Positions 34,113 through 39,718 of a DNA stretch of 39,718 bases are shown here, in pieces. Both the position numbers and the translations under genes were made by a program. Numbering within the stretch: position 1 is the first letter of the stretch; every line of letters starts with the position of its first letter. Location of the stretch: NCBI GenBank assembly GCA_016929205.1, contig JAFGJF010000568.1, forward strand, positions 1 through 39,718, read 5' to 3'. This DNA comes from Anaerolineae bacterium. GTDB lineage: Bacteria > Chloroflexota > Anaerolineae > JAFGEY01. The notes beneath the pieces were generated by a model. The model was not told the DNA's origin. It saw only the letters and a list, made by a program, of their open reading frames with translations, and searched no databases.

Positions 34113-35132
34113 TCATTGCAGCTCCAACACTTGGATTTCGAACAATTTGGGCCACAATTTGCCGGTGACAAAAATGCGCCCGGTGTCAGCATCATAAGCA
34201 ATCCCATTGAGCACATCTACGGGCTGAACCACATCCTCTGGCTGCAAAAGCCCGTCCAAATCGATCCACCCCACAACCCGACCGGTCGTGGGATCAATGC
34301 GCACGATATTGTTCGTCTGCCAAACATTGGCCCACACTTCGCCGGCAATGTATTCCAACTCATTGAGCCGGATGACGGGCATGTTTTCATCCAGTACCTC
34401 TACTCGACCGATCTCGGCCAGGCTCGCGGGATCGAGCATGCGTAACGTCGACGTACCATCGCTCATAATCAACTGCACACCGTCGTGCGTGAGCCCCCAT
34501 CCCTGGCCTGGATACGTGAATTGCTCGAGCAGCTCGAACGTCTCTTTGGCGTAAACAAACCCCTGTTGGGACTGCCACGTCAGCTGATATAGCCTGTCTC
34601 CCAGAATGGCGATCCCTTCGCCAAAATACTGCACGGGCAGATCGTATTGCTGCAAAACAGCTCCGGTTTCGAGTTCGACCTTGCGCAGAGATGAATGTCC
34701 ACGCAATCCTGTTCCCTCGTACAGAATGCCGTCCAGGAAAACCAACCCCTGTGTAAAGGCTTCAGGATCGTGAAAAAACGTGTTGATGACACGAAACGTG
34801 TAAACCGGCACGCTCAATTGAGCTGCTGGATCTGGCGTAGCTGAAATCGACGGTGTGGCCGATGGCATTGGTGTAGCCAAGGGCGTTGGCAACGGCGAAG
34901 CGGCGTACCCGGTTGCCGTATAGGTCGGGAGCGGGGCGCGCAGCGGGCTGGAGAAAACCGGCGAATCAACGTAGCCTGAAAGTGTGGGGGTCGTCTTAGG
35001 CAAAAGAGCAACTGCCGTTGTGGCGACGTCAATGGCCGCCTGTGTAGCCGTCATTGGAGGCCTGGAACAAGCCGGCAGGCAAACAATGGCCAACACGCTC
35101 AGAAAACTCAACACATAATGCAAACGTTTCAT
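34113..35132 (-). CDS. Glutaminyl-peptide cyclotransferase-like lipoprotein (bacterial beta-propeller type)
   Basis: A 339-residue secreted protein with a lipoprotein signal (LPAC, Cys22), a Pro/Thr/Ser-rich linker of about 80 residues and a five-bladed propeller domain (about 108-339). Family blocks are HDPEAFTQGL, LYEGTGLRGHSSLRKVEL, FGEGIAILGDRLYQLTW, GWGLTHDGVQLIMSDGTS, LNELEYIAGEVWANVW, and DVLNGIAYDADTGRIFVTGKLWP, which match plant/bacterial glutaminyl cyclases (PF05096). They convert N-terminal Gln to pyroglutamate. Role here is unclear. It is the last gene after the ABC ATPase, 17 bases away, so it may be co-transcribed. Confidence 0.92.
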   Translation of the reverse strand: MKRLHYVLSFLSVLAIVCLPACSRPPMTATQAAIDVATTAVALLPKTTPTLSGYVDSPVFSSPLRAPLPTYTATGYAASPLPTPLATPMPSATPSISATPDPAAQLSVPVYTFRVINTFFHDPEAFTQGLVFLDGILYEGTGLRGHSSLRKVELETGAVLQQYDLPVQYFGEGIAILGDRLYQLTWQSQQGFVYAKETFELLEQFTYPGQGWGLTHDGVQLIMSDGTSTLRMLDPASLAEIGRVEVLDENMPVIRLNELEYIAGEVWANVWQTNNIVRIDPTTGRVVGWIDLDGLLQPEDVVQPVDVLNGIAYDADTGRIFVTGKLWPKLFEIQVLELQ

Positions 35133-35149
35133 AAAACATGCCGCCTTTT

Positions 35150-36142
35150 TTACGTCTCGAGCAGCCGTTCCTGGTAAATCCGGCGTACGGTCGCTTCGAT
35201 ATCCGGTTCACGTACCTGCAGATCGAGAATGCGGTATCGTGCCGACAAGCGCCCGATCAATTCCGAGGCTGCAATCTCGCCTCGCGCAAATTGATAGGTC
35301 ACCCGCAGACCATCTCGTTCAACCACCTCTGCTCCCTGGACCTCGACCGCGTCGTATCCTTCCGCCAGATCAACGACCAACTCGCGTTTGCCGCCAAACC
35401 GGTCGAGCAGGGTATCGAGCTGCCCATCAAATAGCAAGGCGCCGCGATCGATGATCATCACCCGATCACACAGTTTTTGAACATCCAACAGGTCGTGCGT
35501 GGTCAAGATGACCGTCGTGGCACGCGAACGGTTGATATGCAGGATAAAGCGACGAATGCGCTCTTTGGCTACCACATCCAGTCCGATCGTCGGCTCGTCC
35601 AAAAAGAGCAACGGTGGATCGTGCATCAGTGCCGCACAAATATCAGCGCGCATGCGCTGGCCCAACGACAGGGAACGCACCGGCGTATCCAAAAAGGGAT
35701 CGAGGTCAAGCAATTCGCGAAACTCGCCCAGGTTGCGTTTAAAACGAGCAGTAGGGATTTTGTAAATGTACTGCAGCAAATCCAACGATTCGATAACCGG
35801 CAGATCCCACCACAGCGTGGTACGCTGCCCAAATACAGCGCCGATGTGGGCAACGTGGGCGCGGCGCATCTTCCAGGGCACGCGTCCAGCAACAATGATA
35901 TCACCGCCCGAAGGCACCAACAACCCGGTCAGCATCTTGATCGTCGTCGACTTGCCGGCTCCATTTGGCCCAATATACCCGACCAGCTCGCCGGCCCGGA
36001 TATCGAACGTGATCCCATCTACCGCGCGAACGAGATTGTACTCGCGTGTAAAGAGATTACGCAGCGCGCCAAATGTGCCGCGATGGTGCTTGAAGACTTT
36101 AAAGTATTTCTGCAGGTTGTTGGCAGTGATGATGGGTGACAT
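35150..36142 (-). CDS. ABC transporter ATP-binding protein (ABC-2 export type)
   Basis: A 330-residue ATPase with Walker A GPNGAGKST (about 58-66), signature LSLGQRMRAD, Walker B LLFLDEPTIGLD and the switch His in TTHD. The C-terminal extension of about 100 residues is typical of DUF4162-like ATPases of ABC-2 exporters. It works with the two ABC-2 permeases encoded upstream. ATG 36142 is taken as start because MSPIITANNLQKYF fits the family. Residues predicted further upstream are translated repeat sequence (36143-36169). That repeat sits directly before the start codon and leaves no recognisable Shine-Dalgarno. The gene is separated from its permeases by the inserted cassette. Confidence 0.92.
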   Translation of the reverse strand: MSPIITANNLQKYFKVFKHHRGTFGALRNLFTREYNLVRAVDGITFDIRAGELVGYIGPNGAGKSTTIKMLTGLLVPSGGDIIVAGRVPWKMRRAHVAHIGAVFGQRTTLWWDLPVIESLDLLQYIYKIPTARFKRNLGEFRELLDLDPFLDTPVRSLSLGQRMRADICAALMHDPPLLFLDEPTIGLDVVAKERIRRFILHINRSRATTVILTTHDLLDVQKLCDRVMIIDRGALLFDGQLDTLLDRFGGKRELVVDLAEGYDAVEVQGAEVVERDGLRVTYQFARGEIAASELIGRLSARYRILDLQVREPDIEATVRRIYQERLLET

Positions 36143-36169
36143 GTGATGCGTGAAACGTGAAACGTGAGG
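36143..36169 (+). repeat. Left inverted repeat of the cassette
   Basis: Built from short GTGAAAC steps (GTGAAACGTGAAACGTGAGG at 36150-36169), with a degenerate continuation to about 36190. Its reverse complement matches the right copy at 25 of 27 positions. Confidence 0.9.
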
Positions 36170-36210
36170 TGTGATTTGTGGCACGTGGTGCATAGCGACT
36201 CCAGGGTTGA

Positions 36211-36675
36211 TCAAGGTAAGGGTACATCGGATAAATGATCCGGGCGGACCTGATAACAAGATGGTTGCTCTCGTAAGGTACGACCACGCTGCTGCGGAAC
36301 CATAGTCAAAAGCAGACGAATGACCTGTGTCAAGAGATCGAGGCGGTGGTTGACCACAGATCCACCAAGAATGTACCGAGCCTTGTAATACCAGTCACGA
36401 CTTTCTCGCGCTGAACCCAGCGCATATTCGTAGAACCTCGCCCGATCTTTGCCTGTGCCCCGGCTGTATCCTTCCGCAAGATTGGCGCTGATCGACCCGA
36501 GCGCCCGGTAAAGCTGATCGGCCAAACCGACTGTGCGCCTATCCTGCATCAACTTTGTGACATCGTGCCAGCCCATATCAGTTGCAAACAACCCAAGCTG
36601 ATACGCTTCTACCCGCCACAAGGAATTAGACTTGAGTGTTTGAGGGATAGCCAACTCCCAATCTTTGTAATTCAT
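36211..36675 (-). CDS. Four-helix-bundle protein (S23/IVS-encoded type)
   Basis: A 154-residue helical protein. The block SISANLAEGYSRGTGKDRARF followed by YEYALGSARESRDWYYKAR is the hallmark of the four-helix-bundle family first seen in 23S rRNA intervening sequences and related to the Avd accessory protein of diversity-generating retroelements. Family members are usually about 115 to 130 residues. The last 25 or so here (RTLREQPSCYQVRPDHLSD) look like a non-family extension. ATG 36675 has AGAGGA upstream. The function of stand-alone members is not known. No reverse transcriptase, template repeat or rRNA is nearby, so a DGR or an rRNA insertion is not supported. Confidence 0.85.
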   Translation of the reverse strand: MNYKDWELAIPQTLKSNSLWRVEAYQLGLFATDMGWHDVTKLMQDRRTVGLADQLYRALGSISANLAEGYSRGTGKDRARFYEYALGSARESRDWYYKARYILGGSVVNHRLDLLTQVIRLLLTMVPQQRGRTLREQPSCYQVRPDHLSDVPLP

Positions 36676-36710
36676 CGCACTATTCCTCTACCTGATATGT
36701 TGAGCCTATG

Positions 36711-36737
36711 CCTCACGTTTCACGTCTCACGCCTCAC
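36711..36737 (-). repeat. Right inverted repeat of the cassette
   Basis: CCTCACGTTTCACGTCTCAC and the next seven bases, in opposite orientation to the left copy, overlapping the 3' end of the ABC permease gene. Confidence 0.9.
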
Positions 36738-37543
36738 GTGCCCGTACTCGTATAATGGCGGATGCCAAATCTCCAGAACGCCAGCGCAACCAGCAGCACC
36801 CCCACCCCCACGACGGGTGACAAAAGGGACGCAAAGGAGGGCATGTTGAACGGATCAGGTTTGTCCAGGATGTACAACGCCGGGTAATAGTTTAGGAAAA
36901 TGGCCGGGATGACAAACGTGAAAAAACGACGCAGCCACTTGTTGTATATGCTCATTGGATAGGTCATCATTTCAGTGCCACCATAGGTGAAAATATTGAC
37001 CACTTCGATCGACTGGATCGTCCAAAAGGTGATCGTCGAACCGATAACAAACAAGCCGCCAAAAAAGCAAACCATGCTGACCACAACGACCGGGATCAAG
37101 GCCGCTTTGAACAACGTCCAGCGCGCGTCTATCCACAGCAGCGAAAAGAACAACACCACCACACCCTGCGAGATGCGAGCCAAGCGCCGCAGGGCAAACT
37201 CAGAACCCATTACCTGCAGGGTGACGTTCACCGGGCGCAGCAGGATCTGATCGAAACTGCCACGGCGCACGCGCTGGCCAAAACCCTGGGGATCGAACCC
37301 GCTGAACAGCAAATCCATGATCCCAAATCCCGTCTCGACCGTGCCATACAAAAATGCGATCTCGGCCAGCGTCCAACCGGCAATATTCTTGAAACGCTGC
37401 AAAACGAGAGCCAGCGTGCCAAAAGCGATCGCCGTGCCGATGCCCGTGCCCACCAGATCGAACAAAAACGAGACGCGGTACTGAAGCTGCGAGCGTATGT
37501 TGACCGAGATCAAGCGGCGATACATGTCCAATGCCAACCACAT
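36734..37543 (-). CDS. ABC-2 type permease (DUF990-like), second of two
   Basis: A 269-residue integral membrane protein with six TM segments, of the ABC2_membrane_6 type. Recognisable blocks are RRLISVNIRSQLQYRVSF at the N-terminus, GFDPQGFGQRVRRGSFDQ (the cytoplasmic loop G-x-FDQ-LLRP) and YPMSIYNKWLRRFFTFVIP (P-x-IY). It pairs with the preceding permease (37545-38339) as a heterodimer. ATG 37543 follows the upstream stop after one base (TGATATG). The C-terminal codons and stop (36734-36736) lie in the right repeat of the inserted cassette, so the protein's last residues may have been altered by that insertion. The substrate is unknown. Confidence 0.88.
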   Translation of the reverse strand: MWLALDMYRRLISVNIRSQLQYRVSFLFDLVGTGIGTAIAFGTLALVLQRFKNIAGWTLAEIAFLYGTVETGFGIMDLLFSGFDPQGFGQRVRRGSFDQILLRPVNVTLQVMGSEFALRRLARISQGVVVLFFSLLWIDARWTLFKAALIPVVVVSMVCFFGGLFVIGSTITFWTIQSIEVVNIFTYGGTEMMTYPMSIYNKWLRRFFTFVIPAIFLNYYPALYILDKPDPFNMPSFASLLSPVVGVGVLLVALAFWRFGIRHYTSTGT

Positions 37544-37544
37544 A

Positions 37545-38339
37545 TCAGCCCCCCTGGATGACCAGCCTGCGCACACCGGCACGCATAACCAACTGGCCAA
37601 GCGCGGACAGCATCACGATCCACAAGAGCTGCACCCCCAACGCAGCAAACAATTCTGGCCCGGTGAGAATGCCCAGGTACACTTCGAGCACAGTATTGAT
37701 CATGGATGGAAAAGGCGTCAGATGACACAAGCGCACGAACCACTCGGGAAAAAAACGCAACGGCATCAGAAAACCCGATAAAAACCAAGAGAGGCTGAAC
37801 GCCACACGCCCAATGCCGCGCGCATCGGGCGTCCAGAACGCGGCGAGGTTGACCAGAAAGCGCCACGAAAAACTGACCAGCAGGCTCAGCGCCAACGATA
37901 CAATCACTGCCAACCACTGCCCGATCGTCTGCGGCAGCGCAATCTGAAAAAAGAGGGCATAAGCCAGGATAATCGTCACCCCACGCACGATCATATGCGC
38001 GATTGCCCGGCCAATATCCTGGGCCAGCCAAAAGAGGAAATAATCGAGCGGTTTGAGCAGATCGGAGGCAATGTCACCGCTGTACACCGCTTGCATGACG
38101 TCCCACCAGCCAAAGATGTACAGAAAGGCGATCACGGCCTGGGTCAAGCCAGTGCAAGTGATAGCCTCATTGAGCGAGATACCCACGACCTCGGTGCGCG
38201 TATTGTACAGGGCAATCATCAACGCAGCGCGCAGGAGCCCGAAAAAGAAATTGGTGGCCAATCCGGCCAGATTAGCCGCACGATAACTGAACTGGCGCTG
38301 AAAGGCCAGCTTACACAGCTCAATAAACAGACGCATCAT
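37545..38339 (-). CDS. ABC-2 type permease, first of two
   Basis: A 264-residue, six-TM protein of the same type as its neighbour. It has FQRQFSYRAANLAGLATN near the N-terminus, SGDIASDLLKPLDYF (the G-x-LxKP loop corresponding to FDQ-LLRP in the partner) and MPLRFFPEWFVRLCHLTPF. The start overlaps the stop of the upstream alcohol dehydrogenase by four bases (ATGA), and it ends one base before the next start, so translation is coupled. The pair with the ATPase at 35150-36142 forms one exporter. Its cargo is not indicated by motif; the dehydrogenase upstream may only be a co-transcribed gene. Confidence 0.88.
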   Translation of the reverse strand: MMRLFIELCKLAFQRQFSYRAANLAGLATNFFFGLLRAALMIALYNTRTEVVGISLNEAITCTGLTQAVIAFLYIFGWWDVMQAVYSGDIASDLLKPLDYFLFWLAQDIGRAIAHMIVRGVTIILAYALFFQIALPQTIGQWLAVIVSLALSLLVSFSWRFLVNLAAFWTPDARGIGRVAFSLSWFLSGFLMPLRFFPEWFVRLCHLTPFPSMINTVLEVYLGILTGPELFAALGVQLLWIVMLSALGQLVMRAGVRRLVIQGG

Positions 38340-39349
38340 CCACCTTGTTCAAACGTGAGAATGATCTTGTTGGCCGTCCGCGCTTCGACCATCTCGAACC
38401 CACGCCGGTAACCGGTCCAAAATAACGTGTGACTGACCCAATCCGCCAGGTTGACCTCGCCCCGCTCGATCCACTGTAACAGTTTGTCGTGCGTTTCGGC
38501 TTCGGCGACCTTGCCGCGAAAGACGCGCGGATCGGCCATCTGCTGGGGGAGGTAGGCGTCTGATTCGGGCGCGACGCCATACACATTCACACGCCCTGCC
38601 GGCCCTACGATCTGCAAGCAGCGATCCAACGCCGCCCGCGATCCAACGGCCTCAACAACGCGATCAAATCCGCCCCGGTCAAGTATGGCTTGTACCTCGG
38701 GTGGGACGTCCTCTCCTGCGACGTAACCATCCGCGCCCAGGTCAGCGAAACGATCCGCCCACCTGGATCGCCGGCCAAAAACAACGACTGGACGGATGCC
38801 GGACAGACTGGCAGCAAGAAGCAGAGTTTGGGCCACCGGCCCCGTGCCGACAATGGCCAACGACTGGCCCGTTTGCACGTCGCTGCTCTCCAGGCAACTG
38901 AGCGTCTCTTTGAGGGTGATCATGGCCGCTGCTTGCGCAGGCGGAATGTGGGCAGGCACAACCTGCTGGGGGTGGGGAAAGGCCATATAGGCAGCGCCTT
39001 TTTCTGCCCACACATCGACGACAATCGCTTGCTCGACGAACCCACCCCAACGACTCCGACCGCCGGGATAAAGAATGTGTTCATCACGCAAAATAGACCG
39101 CAGGACACGATCGCCGACTTGAAAACTGGTCACTCTGTTTCCAATCCGGATCACGCGCCCGACCGACTCGTGCCCCAGCAGCACCGGATACGTGCCGCTG
39201 ACAAACTCGCCGTGGATGATTTTGACGTCGGTGCTGTTGCAGATCCCGCATGCCTCGACCTGAACCAACGCTTCATAGGGACCGATTTCGGGTTCAGGCA
39301 GTTCTAGAATGTCCGTTTGACCCTTGGCCGTAACAAAAATGCCTTTCAT
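38336..39349 (-). CDS. Zinc-dependent alcohol dehydrogenase family protein
   Basis: A 337-residue medium-chain dehydrogenase/reductase. Catalytic-zinc features are ACGICNSTDVK (Cys37) and GHESVGRV (His60, Glu61). The four-cysteine structural zinc loop is missing; that region reads RDEHILYPGGRSRWGGFVEQ. The Rossmann motif is GTGPVAQT, with Ala at the third Gly. It is closer to sorbitol/threonine dehydrogenase or glucose dehydrogenase-like proteins than to classical ADH; the substrate is open. ATG 39349 has an excellent GGAGGTGATG ahead. An aldo/keto reductase lies just upstream on the same strand, so two oxidoreductases precede the transporter genes. Confidence 0.9.
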   Translation of the reverse strand: MKGIFVTAKGQTDILELPEPEIGPYEALVQVEACGICNSTDVKIIHGEFVSGTYPVLLGHESVGRVIRIGNRVTSFQVGDRVLRSILRDEHILYPGGRSRWGGFVEQAIVVDVWAEKGAAYMAFPHPQQVVPAHIPPAQAAAMITLKETLSCLESSDVQTGQSLAIVGTGPVAQTLLLAASLSGIRPVVVFGRRSRWADRFADLGADGYVAGEDVPPEVQAILDRGGFDRVVEAVGSRAALDRCLQIVGPAGRVNVYGVAPESDAYLPQQMADPRVFRGKVAEAETHDKLLQWIERGEVNLADWVSHTLFWTGYRRGFEMVEARTANKIILTFEQGG

Positions 39350-39407
39350 TCATCACCTCCCTACAGATTAACGACACGAACCAGTGAAACAAGGTATGAT
39401 TTCAACC

Positions 39408-39718
39408 CTATGCATGCCCCGGCCCCTTGTAAGGGCGGGTAAACGGCAGGCCAAAGGGTTCCTCAAACGGGCGAAAGGGCACCATCGCGGCGATAGCCTG
39501 GATCTCGCCCAACACATCCTGGGAAAGCGGGCCCTTTTCAACGGAATGGACATTTTGTTCCACCTCGACGACTGAACGCGCGCCCATCAAGGTGGTCGAG
39601 ATATCGGGATTCGAGATCACAAAGCGCAGCGCCAACTCGGGCAGCGTCATACCCAGATCGCGGACCAGGGCATACAGGCGCTTGAACTGCTCGCGCCGTG
39701 GTGGCGACAACCAGCGCG
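39408..39718 (-). CDS. Aldo/keto reductase, C-terminal part
   Basis: The final 103 residues of an NADPH-type oxidoreductase of the aldo/keto reductase superfamily; the gene runs off the window edge and the frame is open to the last base. The block LPELALRFVISNPDISTTLMGARSVVEVEQNV matches the C-terminal strand-helix that binds the coenzyme in this family (ALRFVLS-P-VS-VI-G-x). The C-terminal tail is FGLPFTRPYKGPG. The catalytic Asp-Tyr-Lys-His lie outside. It is 58 bases upstream of the alcohol dehydrogenase. Confidence 0.9.
   Translation of the reverse strand, partial: RWLSPPRREQFKRLYALVRDLGMTLPELALRFVISNPDISTTLMGARSVVEVEQNVHSVEKGPLSQDVLGEIQAIAAMVPFRPFEEPFGLPFTRPYKGPGHA

Larger units (their letters stand above)
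36143..36737. mobile_element. 595-bp cassette with inverted terminal repeats and a four-helix-bundle gene
   Basis: The segment between the ABC permease stop and the ABC ATPase start is bounded by a 27-bp inverted repeat (36143-36169 and 36711-36737; 25 of 27 bases match). It contains one gene, 36211-36675. The left repeat begins at the base next to the ATPase start codon, and the right one supplies the permease stop codon (36734-36736). No transposase is encoded, so any movement would need a helper. The call as a mobile or repeat-borne cassette is inference from structure and from its position inside an otherwise tight operon. Confidence 0.55.

Noticed and set aside
36142..36259. A longer N-terminus for the ABC ATPase starting at 36259.
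   Set aside because: The additional 39 residues are translated from the inverted repeat and cassette sequence and do not resemble the family. ATG 36142 gives the normal N-terminus.
36211..36675. A diversity-generating retroelement (Avd-like protein).
   Set aside because: No reverse transcriptase, template/variable repeat or C-type lectin target was seen in the surrounding sequence.

Overview
The window reads as a chromosomal segment of a free-living bacterium, most likely a Chloroflexota member of the Anaerolineae/Caldilineae kind. This is inferred, not proven. The pointers are Pro/Thr-rich linkers behind lipoprotein signals, a TPTP-type tail on the YbbR protein, several zinc-ribbon plus membrane or TPR fusions, a T-box in front of valS, a cdaA-ybbR pair, and GT-C type membrane glycosyltransferases. 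Base composition looks even across the window and coding is dense on both strands. No rRNA, tRNA, CRISPR array or phage genes were seen.

Layout. (1) 1-7236, plus strand: the distal part of a complex I (nuo) operon, nuoD(end)-H-I-J-K-L-M-N, with genes overlapping or nearly touching. All frames are open and the order is canonical. However, the membrane subunits have lost most of the charged residues that carry protons and connect to quinone in ordinary complex I. (2) 7237-10127: a 590-bp leader with a consensus promoter and two terminator-like hairpins, then citrate synthase and isocitrate dehydrogenase, closed by a strong terminator. (3) 10164-13120, minus strand: valS with a T-box leader. (4) 13150-20652, plus strand: murE, a zinc-ribbon PrsW-like membrane protein, a small basic ORF, a zinc-ribbon TPR protein, maf, a lipoprotein class B penicillin-binding protein, and a Nudix hydrolase. 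(5) 20630-29585, minus strand, from upstream to downstream: argF, a large TPR protein, cdaA, ybbR (cdaR), der, a THUMP methyltransferase and a histidine phosphatase. (6) 29717-34083: surface-glycan type genes, namely a GT2 glycosyltransferase, a GT39-like protein, and two divergently oriented GT87-like membrane paralogues. (7) 34113-39718, minus strand: aldo/keto reductase (partial), a zinc alcohol dehydrogenase, two ABC-2 permeases, a small inserted cassette with a four-helix-bundle gene, the ABC ATPase, and a glutaminyl-cyclase-like lipoprotein.

How the genes work together. Regions 1 and 2 are central energy metabolism: two TCA-cycle enzymes next to a respiratory or respiratory-derived complex. 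Regions 3 to 5 are housekeeping and envelope functions: aminoacylation, peptidoglycan precursor and cross-linking, c-di-AMP synthesis, ribosome assembly. Regions 6 and 7 are accessory envelope and transport functions.

The strongest points for a second look are three. First, the nuo operon has kept its architecture but not its proton-pumping residues. Second, a 595-bp cassette bounded by 27-bp inverted repeats (25/27 identical) fits exactly between the stop codon of an ABC permease and the start codon of its ATPase. Third, there are two regulated RNA leaders: the citrate synthase leader, which does not match a class I know, and a valS T-box with an unusually short 5' part.
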